The position numbers and the translations under genes were made by a program. From NCBI RefSeq assembly GCF_900102195.1, contig NZ_FNBE01000002.1, positions 62,001 through 126,000 on the forward strand: a stretch of DNA of 64,000 nt. The letters are read 5' to 3'. How positions within the stretch are numbered: the first letter of the stretch is position 1; every line of letters begins with the position of its first letter. This document shows positions 16,018 to 23,363 of this stretch, piece by piece. Under the pieces are notes generated by a model. The model ran no database searches. It worked only from the letters and a program-made list of their open reading frames with translations, and was not told the DNA's origin. Source of the stretch: Pseudonocardia oroxyli. GTDB lineage: Bacteria > Actinomycetota > Actinomycetes > Mycobacteriales > Pseudonocardiaceae.

Positions 16018-16119
16018 ATGGCTCCGATCGAGAAGACCGAGCAGGTCGAGGACACCCCCGTCGTCGAGGAGACCCTCGTCGAGGAGGTCTCCATCGACGG
16101 CATGTGCGGTGTCTACTAA
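16018..16119 (+). CDS. mftA: Mycofactocin precursor peptide MftA
   Basis: A 33-residue ribosomal peptide, acidic in the middle and ending in the invariant IDGMCGVY. The last two residues, Val-Tyr, are the core converted to mycofactocin: MftC decarboxylates and cross-links them, then MftE releases the dipeptide. A clear AGGAGG lies 6 nt before ATG 16018. Its stop lies inside the first codons of mftB (11-bp overlap), so the two are coupled. The C-terminal motif and the order mftA-mftB-mftC make the call firm despite the small size. Confidence 0.96.
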   Translation: MAPIEKTEQVEDTPVVEETLVEEVSIDGMCGVY

Positions 16120-16420
16120 GACCGCCGAGGGTGTGGCCGGGGTCGAGGACGGTTCGGTGTTCGACCCCGGCGCTCCCTACCGCTGCAGCCCCCAGGTGTC
16201 GCTGCGTCCGGAGCCCTTCGGTGCGCTCGTCTACCACTTCGGGACGCGGAAGCTCTCGTTCCTGAAGACCCTCCCGCTGGTGGCGGTCGTGAAGGGCCTG
16301 GAGTCGCACCCGGACGTCCACTCGGCCATCGAGGCCGCGGGCGTCGAGGAGGCCCAGCGCCCCGCCTACCTCAAGGCCCTCGCCGGGCTGGCCGCCTCCG
16401 GGACGATCGAACCGCGCTAA
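16109..16420 (+). CDS. mftB: Mycofactocin peptide chaperone MftB (RRE protein)
   Basis: A 103-residue RiPP recognition element that binds the MftA leader and presents the peptide to MftC. Seen: FDPGAPYRCSPQVSLRPEPFGALVYHF and RKLSFLKTLPLVAVV, typical of the PqqD-like MftB family, with a C-terminal helix ending IEPR. It starts at GTG 16109 inside the last codons of mftA, in another frame. It is followed by mftC after 12 bp with AAGGAG as RBS. Confidence 0.93.
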   Translation: MSTKTAEGVAGVEDGSVFDPGAPYRCSPQVSLRPEPFGALVYHFGTRKLSFLKTLPLVAVVKGLESHPDVHSAIEAAGVEEAQRPAYLKALAGLAASGTIEPR

Positions 16421-16432
16421 GGAGCTCCACCG

Positions 16433-17656
16433 ATGAAGCTGGTCGACCACTTCCAGTACGGCCTCAACTCCCCGATCTGCCTCACCTGGGAGCTGACCTA
16501 CGCCTGCAACCTGTCCTGTGCCCACTGCCTCTCGTCCTCCGGCCGCCGGGACCCGCGCGAGCTGACCACGGCCGAGGCCAAGGCCGTGATCGACGAGCTG
16601 CAGCGGATGCAGGTCTTCTACATCAACATCGGCGGCGGCGAGCCGACCGTGCGCCCGGACTTCTGGGAGCTGCTCGACTACTCCATCGCGCACAACGTCG
16701 GGGTCAAGTTCTCCACGAACGGCCTGAAGATCGACAAGCAGCGCGCCGCGCAGCTGGCCGCCACCGACTACGTCGACATCCAGATCTCGCTCGACGGGGC
16801 CACCCCCGAGGTCAACGACTACGTCCGCGGCCCCGGCTCGTACGACATGGCGATCAGGGCGCTGGAGAACCTGGCCGAGGCCGGCTTCCAGCAGCCCAAG
16901 ATCTCGGTCGTGATGACCCGCCAGAACGTCGACCAGCTCGACGAGTTCAAGGCCATCGCGGACAAGTACGGCGCCCAGCTGCGGATCACCCGGCTGCGCC
17001 CCTCGGGTCGCGGCGCGGACGTGTGGGACGAGCTGCACCCGCTGCCCAGCCAGCAGAAGCAGATGTACGACTGGCTCGTCGACCGCGGCGACCAGGTCCT
17101 GACGGGGGACTCCTTCTTCCACCTCTCGGCGTTCGGCGAGGCCCTGCCCGGGCTGAACCTGTGCGGCGCCGGGCGCGTGGTCTGCCTGATCGACCCGGTC
17201 GGGGACGTCTACGCCTGCCCGTTCGCGATCCACGAGAACTTCCTCGCGGGGAACGTCCGCTCGCCCGGCGGGTTCCAGGAGGTGTGGGAGAACTCCGAGC
17301 TGTTCACCGAGCTGCGGCAGCCGCAGACCGGCGGGGCGTGCTCGGGCTGCCAGCACTACGACTCCTGCCAGGGCGGGTGCATGGCGGCCAAGTTCTTCAC
17401 CGGCCTCCCGCTCGACGGGCCGGACCCGGAGTGCGTGCGCGGCTTCGGCGAGCAGGCCCTCGCCGCGCGGGGCGACGACCACGTGGTGCCGAAGTCCGAG
17501 GTGGACCACTCCCGCACGAAGATCGGCAAGAACACCCCGGTCCTGCTGCAGCTGTCCATGGGCAGGCCGGACCGGGCGTGCGAGACCAGCCCGCTCGCGG
17601 GCATGGGTGCCTCGCAGTCCGACTCGGGCCTGCGGGTCCCCGTCGCCGGTTCGTAA
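16433..17656 (+). CDS. mftC: Mycofactocin radical SAM maturase MftC
   Basis: A 407-residue radical SAM/SPASM enzyme. The cluster motif CNLSCAHC places Cys at residues 25, 29 and 32; GGGEPTVRPDF and the SPASM region (CGAGRVVCLIDPVGDVYACPF, then CSGCQHYDSCQGGC) supply ligands for auxiliary [4Fe-4S] clusters. MftC oxidatively decarboxylates the C-terminal Tyr of MftA, then forms the Val-Tyr C-C bond. Start ATG 16433 follows AAGGAG. The roughly 50 residues after the SPASM domain look unstructured. mftD, which usually follows, is not here; two OYE-type genes take that place after a palindromic repeat. Confidence 0.96.
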   Translation: MKLVDHFQYGLNSPICLTWELTYACNLSCAHCLSSSGRRDPRELTTAEAKAVIDELQRMQVFYINIGGGEPTVRPDFWELLDYSIAHNVGVKFSTNGLKIDKQRAAQLAATDYVDIQISLDGATPEVNDYVRGPGSYDMAIRALENLAEAGFQQPKISVVMTRQNVDQLDEFKAIADKYGAQLRITRLRPSGRGADVWDELHPLPSQQKQMYDWLVDRGDQVLTGDSFFHLSAFGEALPGLNLCGAGRVVCLIDPVGDVYACPFAIHENFLAGNVRSPGGFQEVWENSELFTELRQPQTGGACSGCQHYDSCQGGCMAAKFFTGLPLDGPDPECVRGFGEQALAARGDDHVVPKSEVDHSRTKIGKNTPVLLQLSMGRPDRACETSPLAGMGASQSDSGLRVPVAGS

Positions 17657-17723
17657 CCGGCCCACAGTCCGCCGGCGCCGGGTCCGACCAGCACGGGCCC
17701 GGCGCCGCGCGACCTACCGACCC

Positions 17724-17763
17724 GTGAGTGGCGATAGTCGCCCTGGCGACTATCGCCGCTCAC
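17724..17763. repeat. Family-A palindromic repeat, copy A3
   Basis: A 40-nt palindrome (GTGAGTGGCGATAGTCGC arm, one G-T mismatch to the consensus) between mftC and the first OYE-type gene, on the same strand. It may separate the transcripts or dampen read-through. Confidence 0.85.
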
Positions 17764-17784
17764 GGGGTTGTGGGGGGTGCAGTC

Positions 17785-19629
17785 GTGCTGGGTGAGGCGG
17801 TGCGGGTCGGGTCGCGGATCGCGCCCTCGCGCGTGCTGTTCGGGCCGCACGTCACCAACCTCGGTCGCGGCCGGTCCTTCTCGGAGCGGCATCGCGCGTA
17901 CTACGCCGCGCGCGCCGAGGGCGGCTGCGGGGTGATCGTCTGCGAGACGGCGTCCGTGCACCCCTCCGACCGGCCCTACGAGCGGGCACCCGAGCCGGGC
18001 TGGGCGGCCGTGGCGGGCTCGTGCGGGCCCGCGCTGCTGCTGGCGTCCTTGGGGCACAGCGGTTCCCAGGGCACCTCGGCCTTCACCGGCCGGGCGCTCT
18101 GGGGTGCCTCGCGGATCCCGGACGTCGTGTCCCGCGAGGTCCCGCAGGTCGTGGAGCAACCGGAGATCGACGCCCTGGTGGCCGGGTTCGCGGCCGCCGC
18201 CGCCCGCGCGGTGGCCGACGGCCTGGACGGCGTCGAGCTCAACGCGGGCCAGCACTCGCTGCTCCGCCAGTTCCTCTCCGGCCTGACCAACACCCGCACC
18301 GACGCCTACGGCGAGGACCGCACCCTGCTCCTGCGCCAGGTGCTCGCCGCCGTCCGCGCGGCGGTGGGGGACGCCGTGGTGGGTCTGCGCCTCTGCGTCG
18401 ACGAGCTGGCCCCGTGGGCGGGCCTCACCCCCGAGCAGCTCCTGCCCCTCACCCCGAAGCTGCGGGACCTCGTCGACTACCTCGTGCCGGTGCGGGGATC
18501 GGGGCTCTCGGTCTCCGCGACCCGGCCGGACCTGCACACCCCGCCCGGGTTCAACCGCGCGCTCGCCGGCACGTTCCTCGGCCGCGGGCTCGACGTCGTG
18601 CTGCAGGGCAGCGTCGTCGACCCGGGGATGGCCGAGGCGGCGGTGGCCGAGGGTTTCGCCCTCGTCGAGATGACGCGCGCGCAGATCGCCGATCCCCGCC
18701 TCGTCGCGCACGTCCGCGCCGGGACCCCCGAGCGGATCCGCCCGTGCACCCTGGCCAACCAGCACCGCGCCCGCGACCCGCGCAACCCGCTGATCACCGA
18801 CGAGGCCGAGCCCCGCTCCGGCCACGAGACGCTCGACCCGCCGCTCCCGCACGCTCCGCGGCCGCGCACCGGGCCGCCGCTGCTGGTCGTCGGCGGGGGG
18901 CCCGCGGGCCTGGAGGCGGCGCGGACGGCGGCGTTGCTGGGTCGCCCGGTCCGGCTGCTCGAGCGGGCGGACCGGCTCGGCGGGATGCTGCGGGTCGCCG
19001 CGGCGCTGCCCGCGCGCGGGCGCTTCGGCCTGCTCGTCCACTGGTGGGCGCGCGAGCTGGAGCGGCTCGGGGTGGAGGTGCAGCTCGGCGTCGAGGCCGG
19101 GCCCGCGGACCTGGTCGGGGACGTCCTGCTGGCGACGGGATCGGTGCCGTCGGCCCCCGCGTTCGAGGTCGGTGCGGGCGTGCGCGTGTCGTCCGCGGCG
19201 GAGGCCGCGGGAGCGTACGGGCCGGGGGACCGCGTGGTCGTGCACGATCCGATCGGGGACTGGACCGGCGTCGCCGTGGCCGAGCAGGTCGCCGCCGCGG
19301 GGGTGCCGTGTGCGCTCGTCACCCCCGACGCCGTCGCCGGGACGCAGCTCTCCCGCACCGGCGACCTCGCGGACGCCAACGCCCGGCTGGAACGGGCCGG
19401 CGTCGAACGGGTCCTGTTCGCCCGGGTGCGCGCCGTCGGCGGGGGCCGCGCGGTCGTCGAGGACGTCCACCACGGTGCCATCCGGGAGCTGCCCGCCACC
19501 CTGGTGATCGACTGCGCGCACCGCCTGCCGGACCTGCGCCTCGCCGGACACCCCCGGATCGGCGACTGCCTCGCGCCCCGCACCGTCCACGAGGCCGTCC
19601 GGGACGCGCGTCGGGCGGTCGGATGCTGA
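17785..19629 (+). CDS. Mycofactocin-system FadH/OYE-family oxidoreductase (type 1), iron-sulfur ligands mostly lost
   Basis: A 614-residue flavoenzyme built like 2,4-dienoyl-CoA reductase: an N-terminal old-yellow-enzyme FMN barrel (FGPHVTNLG, ERHRAYYAARAEGGCG, DGVELNAGQHSLLRQFLS), then a nucleotide-binding domain with VVGGGPAGLEAARTAALLG at about residue 370. Between them the [4Fe-4S] cysteine block of FadH is replaced by PCTLANQHRARDPRNPLIT, so only one of four Cys remains. FMN and FAD/NAD domains look intact. Start GTG 17785 has GGGGGG seven bases upstream. Relatives are known to occur beside mycofactocin genes with unknown function. Its stop overlaps the next gene by 7 bp. Confidence 0.85.
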   Translation: MLGEAVRVGSRIAPSRVLFGPHVTNLGRGRSFSERHRAYYAARAEGGCGVIVCETASVHPSDRPYERAPEPGWAAVAGSCGPALLLASLGHSGSQGTSAFTGRALWGASRIPDVVSREVPQVVEQPEIDALVAGFAAAAARAVADGLDGVELNAGQHSLLRQFLSGLTNTRTDAYGEDRTLLLRQVLAAVRAAVGDAVVGLRLCVDELAPWAGLTPEQLLPLTPKLRDLVDYLVPVRGSGLSVSATRPDLHTPPGFNRALAGTFLGRGLDVVLQGSVVDPGMAEAAVAEGFALVEMTRAQIADPRLVAHVRAGTPERIRPCTLANQHRARDPRNPLITDEAEPRSGHETLDPPLPHAPRPRTGPPLLVVGGGPAGLEAARTAALLGRPVRLLERADRLGGMLRVAAALPARGRFGLLVHWWARELERLGVEVQLGVEAGPADLVGDVLLATGSVPSAPAFEVGAGVRVSSAAEAAGAYGPGDRVVVHDPIGDWTGVAVAEQVAAAGVPCALVTPDAVAGTQLSRTGDLADANARLERAGVERVLFARVRAVGGGRAVVEDVHHGAIRELPATLVIDCAHRLPDLRLAGHPRIGDCLAPRTVHEAVRDARRAVGC

Positions 19630-21404
19630 ACACCCCCGCCACGATCGGCCGCTCCACGGTCCGCAACCGCATCGTCTTCACCGCCCATCTCACGGGCTTC
19701 GCCGAGGACGGTCTGCCGAGCGCGCGGCACGTCGCGTACTACGCCGAACGCGCCCGGACCGCCGGGCTGGTGATCACCGAGGAGCACGCCGTCCACCCGG
19801 ACGACCACCCCTACGAACACATGATCCGCGGCCACGACCCCGCGGTGCTGCCCGGCTACCGCGCACTCACCGAGGCCGTCCACGCCCACGGGTCGCTGGT
19901 ACTCGCCCAGCTGAACCACAACGGGCCGCAGGCCTCGTCGCTGTACTCGCGCGCGCCGGTCCGCGGGCCCGTCGCGCTGCCGGACCCCCTGTTCCGCGAG
20001 GTGCCCGTCGCACTGACCGAGGCGGACCTCGACGAGCTCGTGGCGGCGTACGCGGACGTCGCGCGGCGCTGTGTCGACGGCGGGTTCGACGGCGTCGAGC
20101 TGCAGTGCTCGCAGGCCTCGCTGCTGCGGTGCCTCCTCGCCCTCCCCGGCGTCGCCGACCGCACCGGCCTGCTCCTGCGCGTCCTCGAGGCGGTGCGGGC
20201 CGAGCTCGGCGACCGCATCCTCGGGGTGCGGCTGGGGCACGAGGACGGGGTCGACGTCCTGGCGGTCGCGCGACTGCTCGAGTCCCGTGTGGACTACCTC
20301 AGCACGACGGTCGGGGTGGCGACCTCGTCGTTGTACCTCGTGGAGCCCTCGATGCACACCCCGCCCGGGTACGCCGCCGACGTGGCGGCCGCGATCCGGG
20401 CCGCGGTGGGGGTGCCGGTCGTCGCGGTCGGCCGGTTCACCGCCCCGGAGCAGGGCGAGACGGTACTGCGGGAGGGACGCGCGGACCTCGTCGGGTTCGC
20501 GCGCGGGCTGATCGCCGGGCCGCGGTTCGAGCGCGCCTGCGTGGGGTGCAACCAGGAGTGCGTCGGGCGGGTGGGGCTGAACCTTCCTCTCGGGTGTGCG
20601 GTGAACCCGCGCGCGGGCCACGAGCTGCAGCCGCCGCAGGCGCGGACGGCGCGGCGCCGGGTCACCGTCGTCGGGGGTGGGCCCGCCGGGCTGCGGGCGG
20701 CCGCGACCGCCGCGGCGCGCGGCCACGCGGTGACCCTGGTCGAGCGGGAGCGGCTCGGTGGGCAGCTGGCGCTGGCCGCGGAGGCGCCCGGCCGCGCCGA
20801 GCTGGGGCACGTGGTGCGCGACCTGATCGCGGAGTGTCGCGCCGCCGGAGTGTCCTTCCTCGACGGCGAGCCGGACCTCGACGCGGAGGTCGTGGTGCTC
20901 GCGACCGGCGCCCGCCCGACGCGGCGGTGGGCCGCGGCGTCCGACGTGCGGGACGTGCTCGACGGGAGCGTCTCGCCGTCGGGCTCGGTCCTGGTGGTGG
21001 ACGAGCTGGGCTTCCACCACGCGACCTCCGTCGCCGAGCTGCTGGCACGGCGCGGCTGCGCGGTGGAGATCGTGACGCCGGGGATGGTCGTCGGGCAGGA
21101 CCTCGGGCTCACCCTCGACCGCGAGGGCTTCCGGAGGCGGGCCCACGCCCTCGGGATCCGGTGCACCACCGACACCCTGGTCACGGACGTCGGCGACGCG
21201 GTCACGCTGGTCCACCACCCGACGGGACGGACGGAGGTCCGGCGGTACGACGCCGTCGTCGGGGCCCTCCCGCCCGAGCCCGCCGACGAGCTGTGGGAGA
21301 CCCTGCGGGGGCGCCCGGGCGTGTACCGGATCGGGGACTGCCTGGCGCCGCGGCGGATGGACGCCGCGATCCGGGACGGGGAACGAGTGGCGGTGAACCT
21401 GTGA
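19623..21404 (+). CDS. Mycofactocin-system FadH/OYE-family oxidoreductase (type 2)
   Basis: A 593-residue paralogue of the preceding gene with the same plan: an OYE barrel (IVFTAHLTGFAEDGLPS, YYAERARTAGLV, LAQLNHNGPQ, GFDGVELQCSQASLLRCLL) and a C-terminal dinucleotide domain (VVGGGPAGLRAAATAAARG). Here the cluster motif is intact: CVGCNQECVG then GCAVNP, four Cys as in FadH. The enzyme should carry FMN, [4Fe-4S] and FAD. Start ATG 19623 overlaps the upstream stop (ATGCTGA), indicating coupled translation and perhaps a heterodimer. Substrate unknown; handling of mycofactocin or a mycofactocin-linked substrate is inferred from location. Confidence 0.87.
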   Translation: MLNTPATIGRSTVRNRIVFTAHLTGFAEDGLPSARHVAYYAERARTAGLVITEEHAVHPDDHPYEHMIRGHDPAVLPGYRALTEAVHAHGSLVLAQLNHNGPQASSLYSRAPVRGPVALPDPLFREVPVALTEADLDELVAAYADVARRCVDGGFDGVELQCSQASLLRCLLALPGVADRTGLLLRVLEAVRAELGDRILGVRLGHEDGVDVLAVARLLESRVDYLSTTVGVATSSLYLVEPSMHTPPGYAADVAAAIRAAVGVPVVAVGRFTAPEQGETVLREGRADLVGFARGLIAGPRFERACVGCNQECVGRVGLNLPLGCAVNPRAGHELQPPQARTARRRVTVVGGGPAGLRAAATAAARGHAVTLVERERLGGQLALAAEAPGRAELGHVVRDLIAECRAAGVSFLDGEPDLDAEVVVLATGARPTRRWAAASDVRDVLDGSVSPSGSVLVVDELGFHHATSVAELLARRGCAVEIVTPGMVVGQDLGLTLDREGFRRRAHALGIRCTTDTLVTDVGDAVTLVHHPTGRTEVRRYDAVVGALPPEPADELWETLRGRPGVYRIGDCLAPRRMDAAIRDGERVAVNL

Positions 21405-21468
21405 CACCCGAGGGTGATATCCACGTGTGGACAGTTCCTGTGGACAACCGTGTCTGCGCAGGTCGGAC

Positions 21469-22188
21469 GTGCTGATCTCGGCGATCACGTGGCGTGATGT
21501 CCACACCGGACCACCGCGCACCCTGGTCGTGCCGGTGGGCTCGGTGGAGCAGCACGGGCCGCATCTGCCGCTGGACACGGACCTCCGGGTGGCGGAACGG
21601 GTGGCCGCCGCGCTGGAGGCCGCGGACCCGTCGCTGGTCCTGGCGCCCGCGGTGGCGTTCGGCGCGGCGGGGGAGCACGAGGGGTTCCCCGGGACCGTCT
21701 CCATCGGACACGAGGGTCTGCGGCTGCTGCTCGTGGAGCTGGGCCGCTCGGCCTGCCGGTGGGCGGCGCGCGTCGTGTTCGTGAACGGGCACGGCGGGAA
21801 CGTCGCGACGCTGGCGCAGGCCTGCGCGCTGCTGCGGTACGAGGGCCGCGACGTGGCGTGGATCCCCTGTGCCGCAGGGGGTGACGCCCATGCCGGGCGC
21901 ACGGAGACCTCGCTGATGCTGGCGCTGGACCCCTCGGCCGTCGGCCCGGAGCGGGAGCCGGGGGCGACCGCGCCGCTGCGCGAGCTGTTGCCGGTGCTGC
22001 GGGAGCAAGGGGTGCGCGGGGTGTCGGAGAACGGCATCCTCGGCGATCCCCGCGGCGCCTCCGCCGACGAGGGCGACCGGCTGCTCGAGGCGATGATCGG
22101 TGCCGCCCGCGAGGCGCTGACCAGGTGGGACGTCGACCCGGAGACGGGGCGAGCGCGTTTCTCAGCGCACCGTGGTGGCCAGCAGTAG
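21469..22188 (+). CDS. mftE: Mycofactocin precursor peptide peptidase MftE (creatininase family)
   Basis: A 239-residue metal-dependent amidohydrolase that cleaves the modified C-terminal dipeptide from MftA to release AHDP. Metal ligands of the creatininase fold are visible: VGSVEQHGPHLPLDTD, GEHEGFPGTVS, NGHGGN and TETS. I start it at GTG 21469 (MLISAITWRDV); 42 nt of in-frame sequence lie upstream. Its 3' end overlaps the convergent phosphodiesterase gene by 27 bp. Between it and the OYE gene, 21405-21468 carries two TGTGGACA direct repeats of unknown meaning. Confidence 0.92.
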   Translation: MLISAITWRDVHTGPPRTLVVPVGSVEQHGPHLPLDTDLRVAERVAAALEAADPSLVLAPAVAFGAAGEHEGFPGTVSIGHEGLRLLLVELGRSACRWAARVVFVNGHGGNVATLAQACALLRYEGRDVAWIPCAAGGDAHAGRTETSLMLALDPSAVGPEREPGATAPLRELLPVLREQGVRGVSENGILGDPRGASADEGDRLLEAMIGAAREALTRWDVDPETGRARFSAHRGGQQ

Positions 22189-23313
22189 GGGGACGAGCTG
22201 CTCCTCGGCGGTGAGCGAGCCGTGCTGGCCGGGGAGCCCGGACATCACCGGCTCGGCGATCGAGCGGATCACCCCCGCCGCGCCCCGCATCGCCACCACC
22301 AGGTCCCCGATGCGGTCCGGCACGTGCGCGGCCACCGGCCCGAACCAGTTCTCGGCCACGGCCTCGTCGCGGGTGACGATCCAGGCGTCCTCACCGAGGG
22401 TCTCCTGCCAGGCGGCCCGAACGTCCTCGACGGCGCCCGGCCGCACGTAGACGTGGCGGGCGCGGGGGTCCCCGCCGAGCAGGTCGACGCCGAGGCGCAG
22501 CTCGGTGCGCTGGTCGGCGTCGTAGCGGCGGGTCACCTGCACCATCCCGTGGTCGCCGGTGACCAGGAGCAGCGAGTCCGGCGGCAGCTGCTCGACGATC
22601 GTCGCGACGAGCCGGTCGACCTGGCGCAGCTGGAACCGCCACGGCGTGGAGCCGGGGCCGTGCAGGTGGCCGAGGGCGTCCAGGTCGGCGTGGTAGCCGT
22701 AGACCAGGCGCCTGCCGGGTCCGGACAGCGCGGTCAGGATCTCCGACGCGAGGTCGCCCAGCGCGTGCACGCCCTGGTAGTGCCCGCCGCGCAGGGCCGC
22801 GCGGGTCAGGCCGGACCCGCGGAAGGTCCGCGGGCCGACGTTCGTCACCCGGATCCGGTCGGCCGCGGCGCGCTCCAACGCCGTCGCGTGCGGCTGGATC
22901 TGCTCGGGCGGCAGCGCGTCGCGCAGGTCGGTGGCCTCGGCCTCGGCGTGGGAGGTCCACTTCAGCGAGTCCAGCAGGCGGTCCTCGCAGGCCCGGAACG
23001 TGATGCCGACCAGGCCGTGCGTGCCCGGCGGCAGCCCGGTGCCCAGGGAGGTCACGCTGATCGACGTGCTCGACGGGAACCCGACGGTCAGCGGCTCGGT
23101 GGCGAGCCGGGCGAGCGTGGGGGCGTCCGGGGCGTGGGCGGTGAGCAGCTCCGCGCCCAGACCGTCGATGAGCAGGACCGCCGCCGCGCGGACCGGCGGG
23201 AGGCCGAGGGCGGGGGCGGGGCCCGGCACGCCGAGCGCGCCGAGGACGGCGGGGAACACCTCGGCGAGCGAGCGCTCACCGTAGCGAGGAAGCAACGGAG
23301 CGGGGTCGTACAC
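22162..23313 (-). CDS. Alkaline phosphatase-superfamily nucleotide pyrophosphatase/phosphodiesterase
   Basis: A 383-residue type I phosphodiesterase/NPP-like enzyme. Seen: LLIDGLGAELL (first metal Asp), GFPSSTSISVTSLGTGLPPGTHGLVG with the nucleophilic Ser/Thr, YGYHADLDALGHLHGP, and TGDHGMVQV with metal ligands. No signal peptide or TM segment is obvious, so it is probably cytoplasmic. It starts at GTG 23313. It lies between mftE and mftF but on the opposite strand: convergent with mftE, divergent from mftF by 50 bp. Similar enzymes are widespread in actinobacteria; a mycofactocin role is not established. Confidence 0.85.
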   Translation of the reverse strand: MYDPAPLLPRYGERSLAEVFPAVLGALGVPGPAPALGLPPVRAAAVLLIDGLGAELLTAHAPDAPTLARLATEPLTVGFPSSTSISVTSLGTGLPPGTHGLVGITFRACEDRLLDSLKWTSHAEAEATDLRDALPPEQIQPHATALERAAADRIRVTNVGPRTFRGSGLTRAALRGGHYQGVHALGDLASEILTALSGPGRRLVYGYHADLDALGHLHGPGSTPWRFQLRQVDRLVATIVEQLPPDSLLLVTGDHGMVQVTRRYDADQRTELRLGVDLLGGDPRARHVYVRPGAVEDVRAAWQETLGEDAWIVTRDEAVAENWFGPVAAHVPDRIGDLVVAMRGAAGVIRSIAEPVMSGLPGQHGSLTAEEQLVPLLLATTVR

Positions 23314-23363
23314 GGCGGGAAGGGTCCCACGGACGGGGCGGGACGGCGACGGGGGCAGGACGG

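Noticed and set aside
17728..17784. Longer start for the first OYE-type gene
   Set aside because: The extension is encoded by the family-A repeat and lacks an RBS, while GTG 17785 has a GGGGGG site at proper distance.
18477..22037. 1186-codon open frame on the minus strand across the OYE-type genes and mftE
   Set aside because: Composition is typical of an antisense shadow in GC-rich DNA, and the plus-strand frames carry intact flavoenzyme and creatininase motifs.
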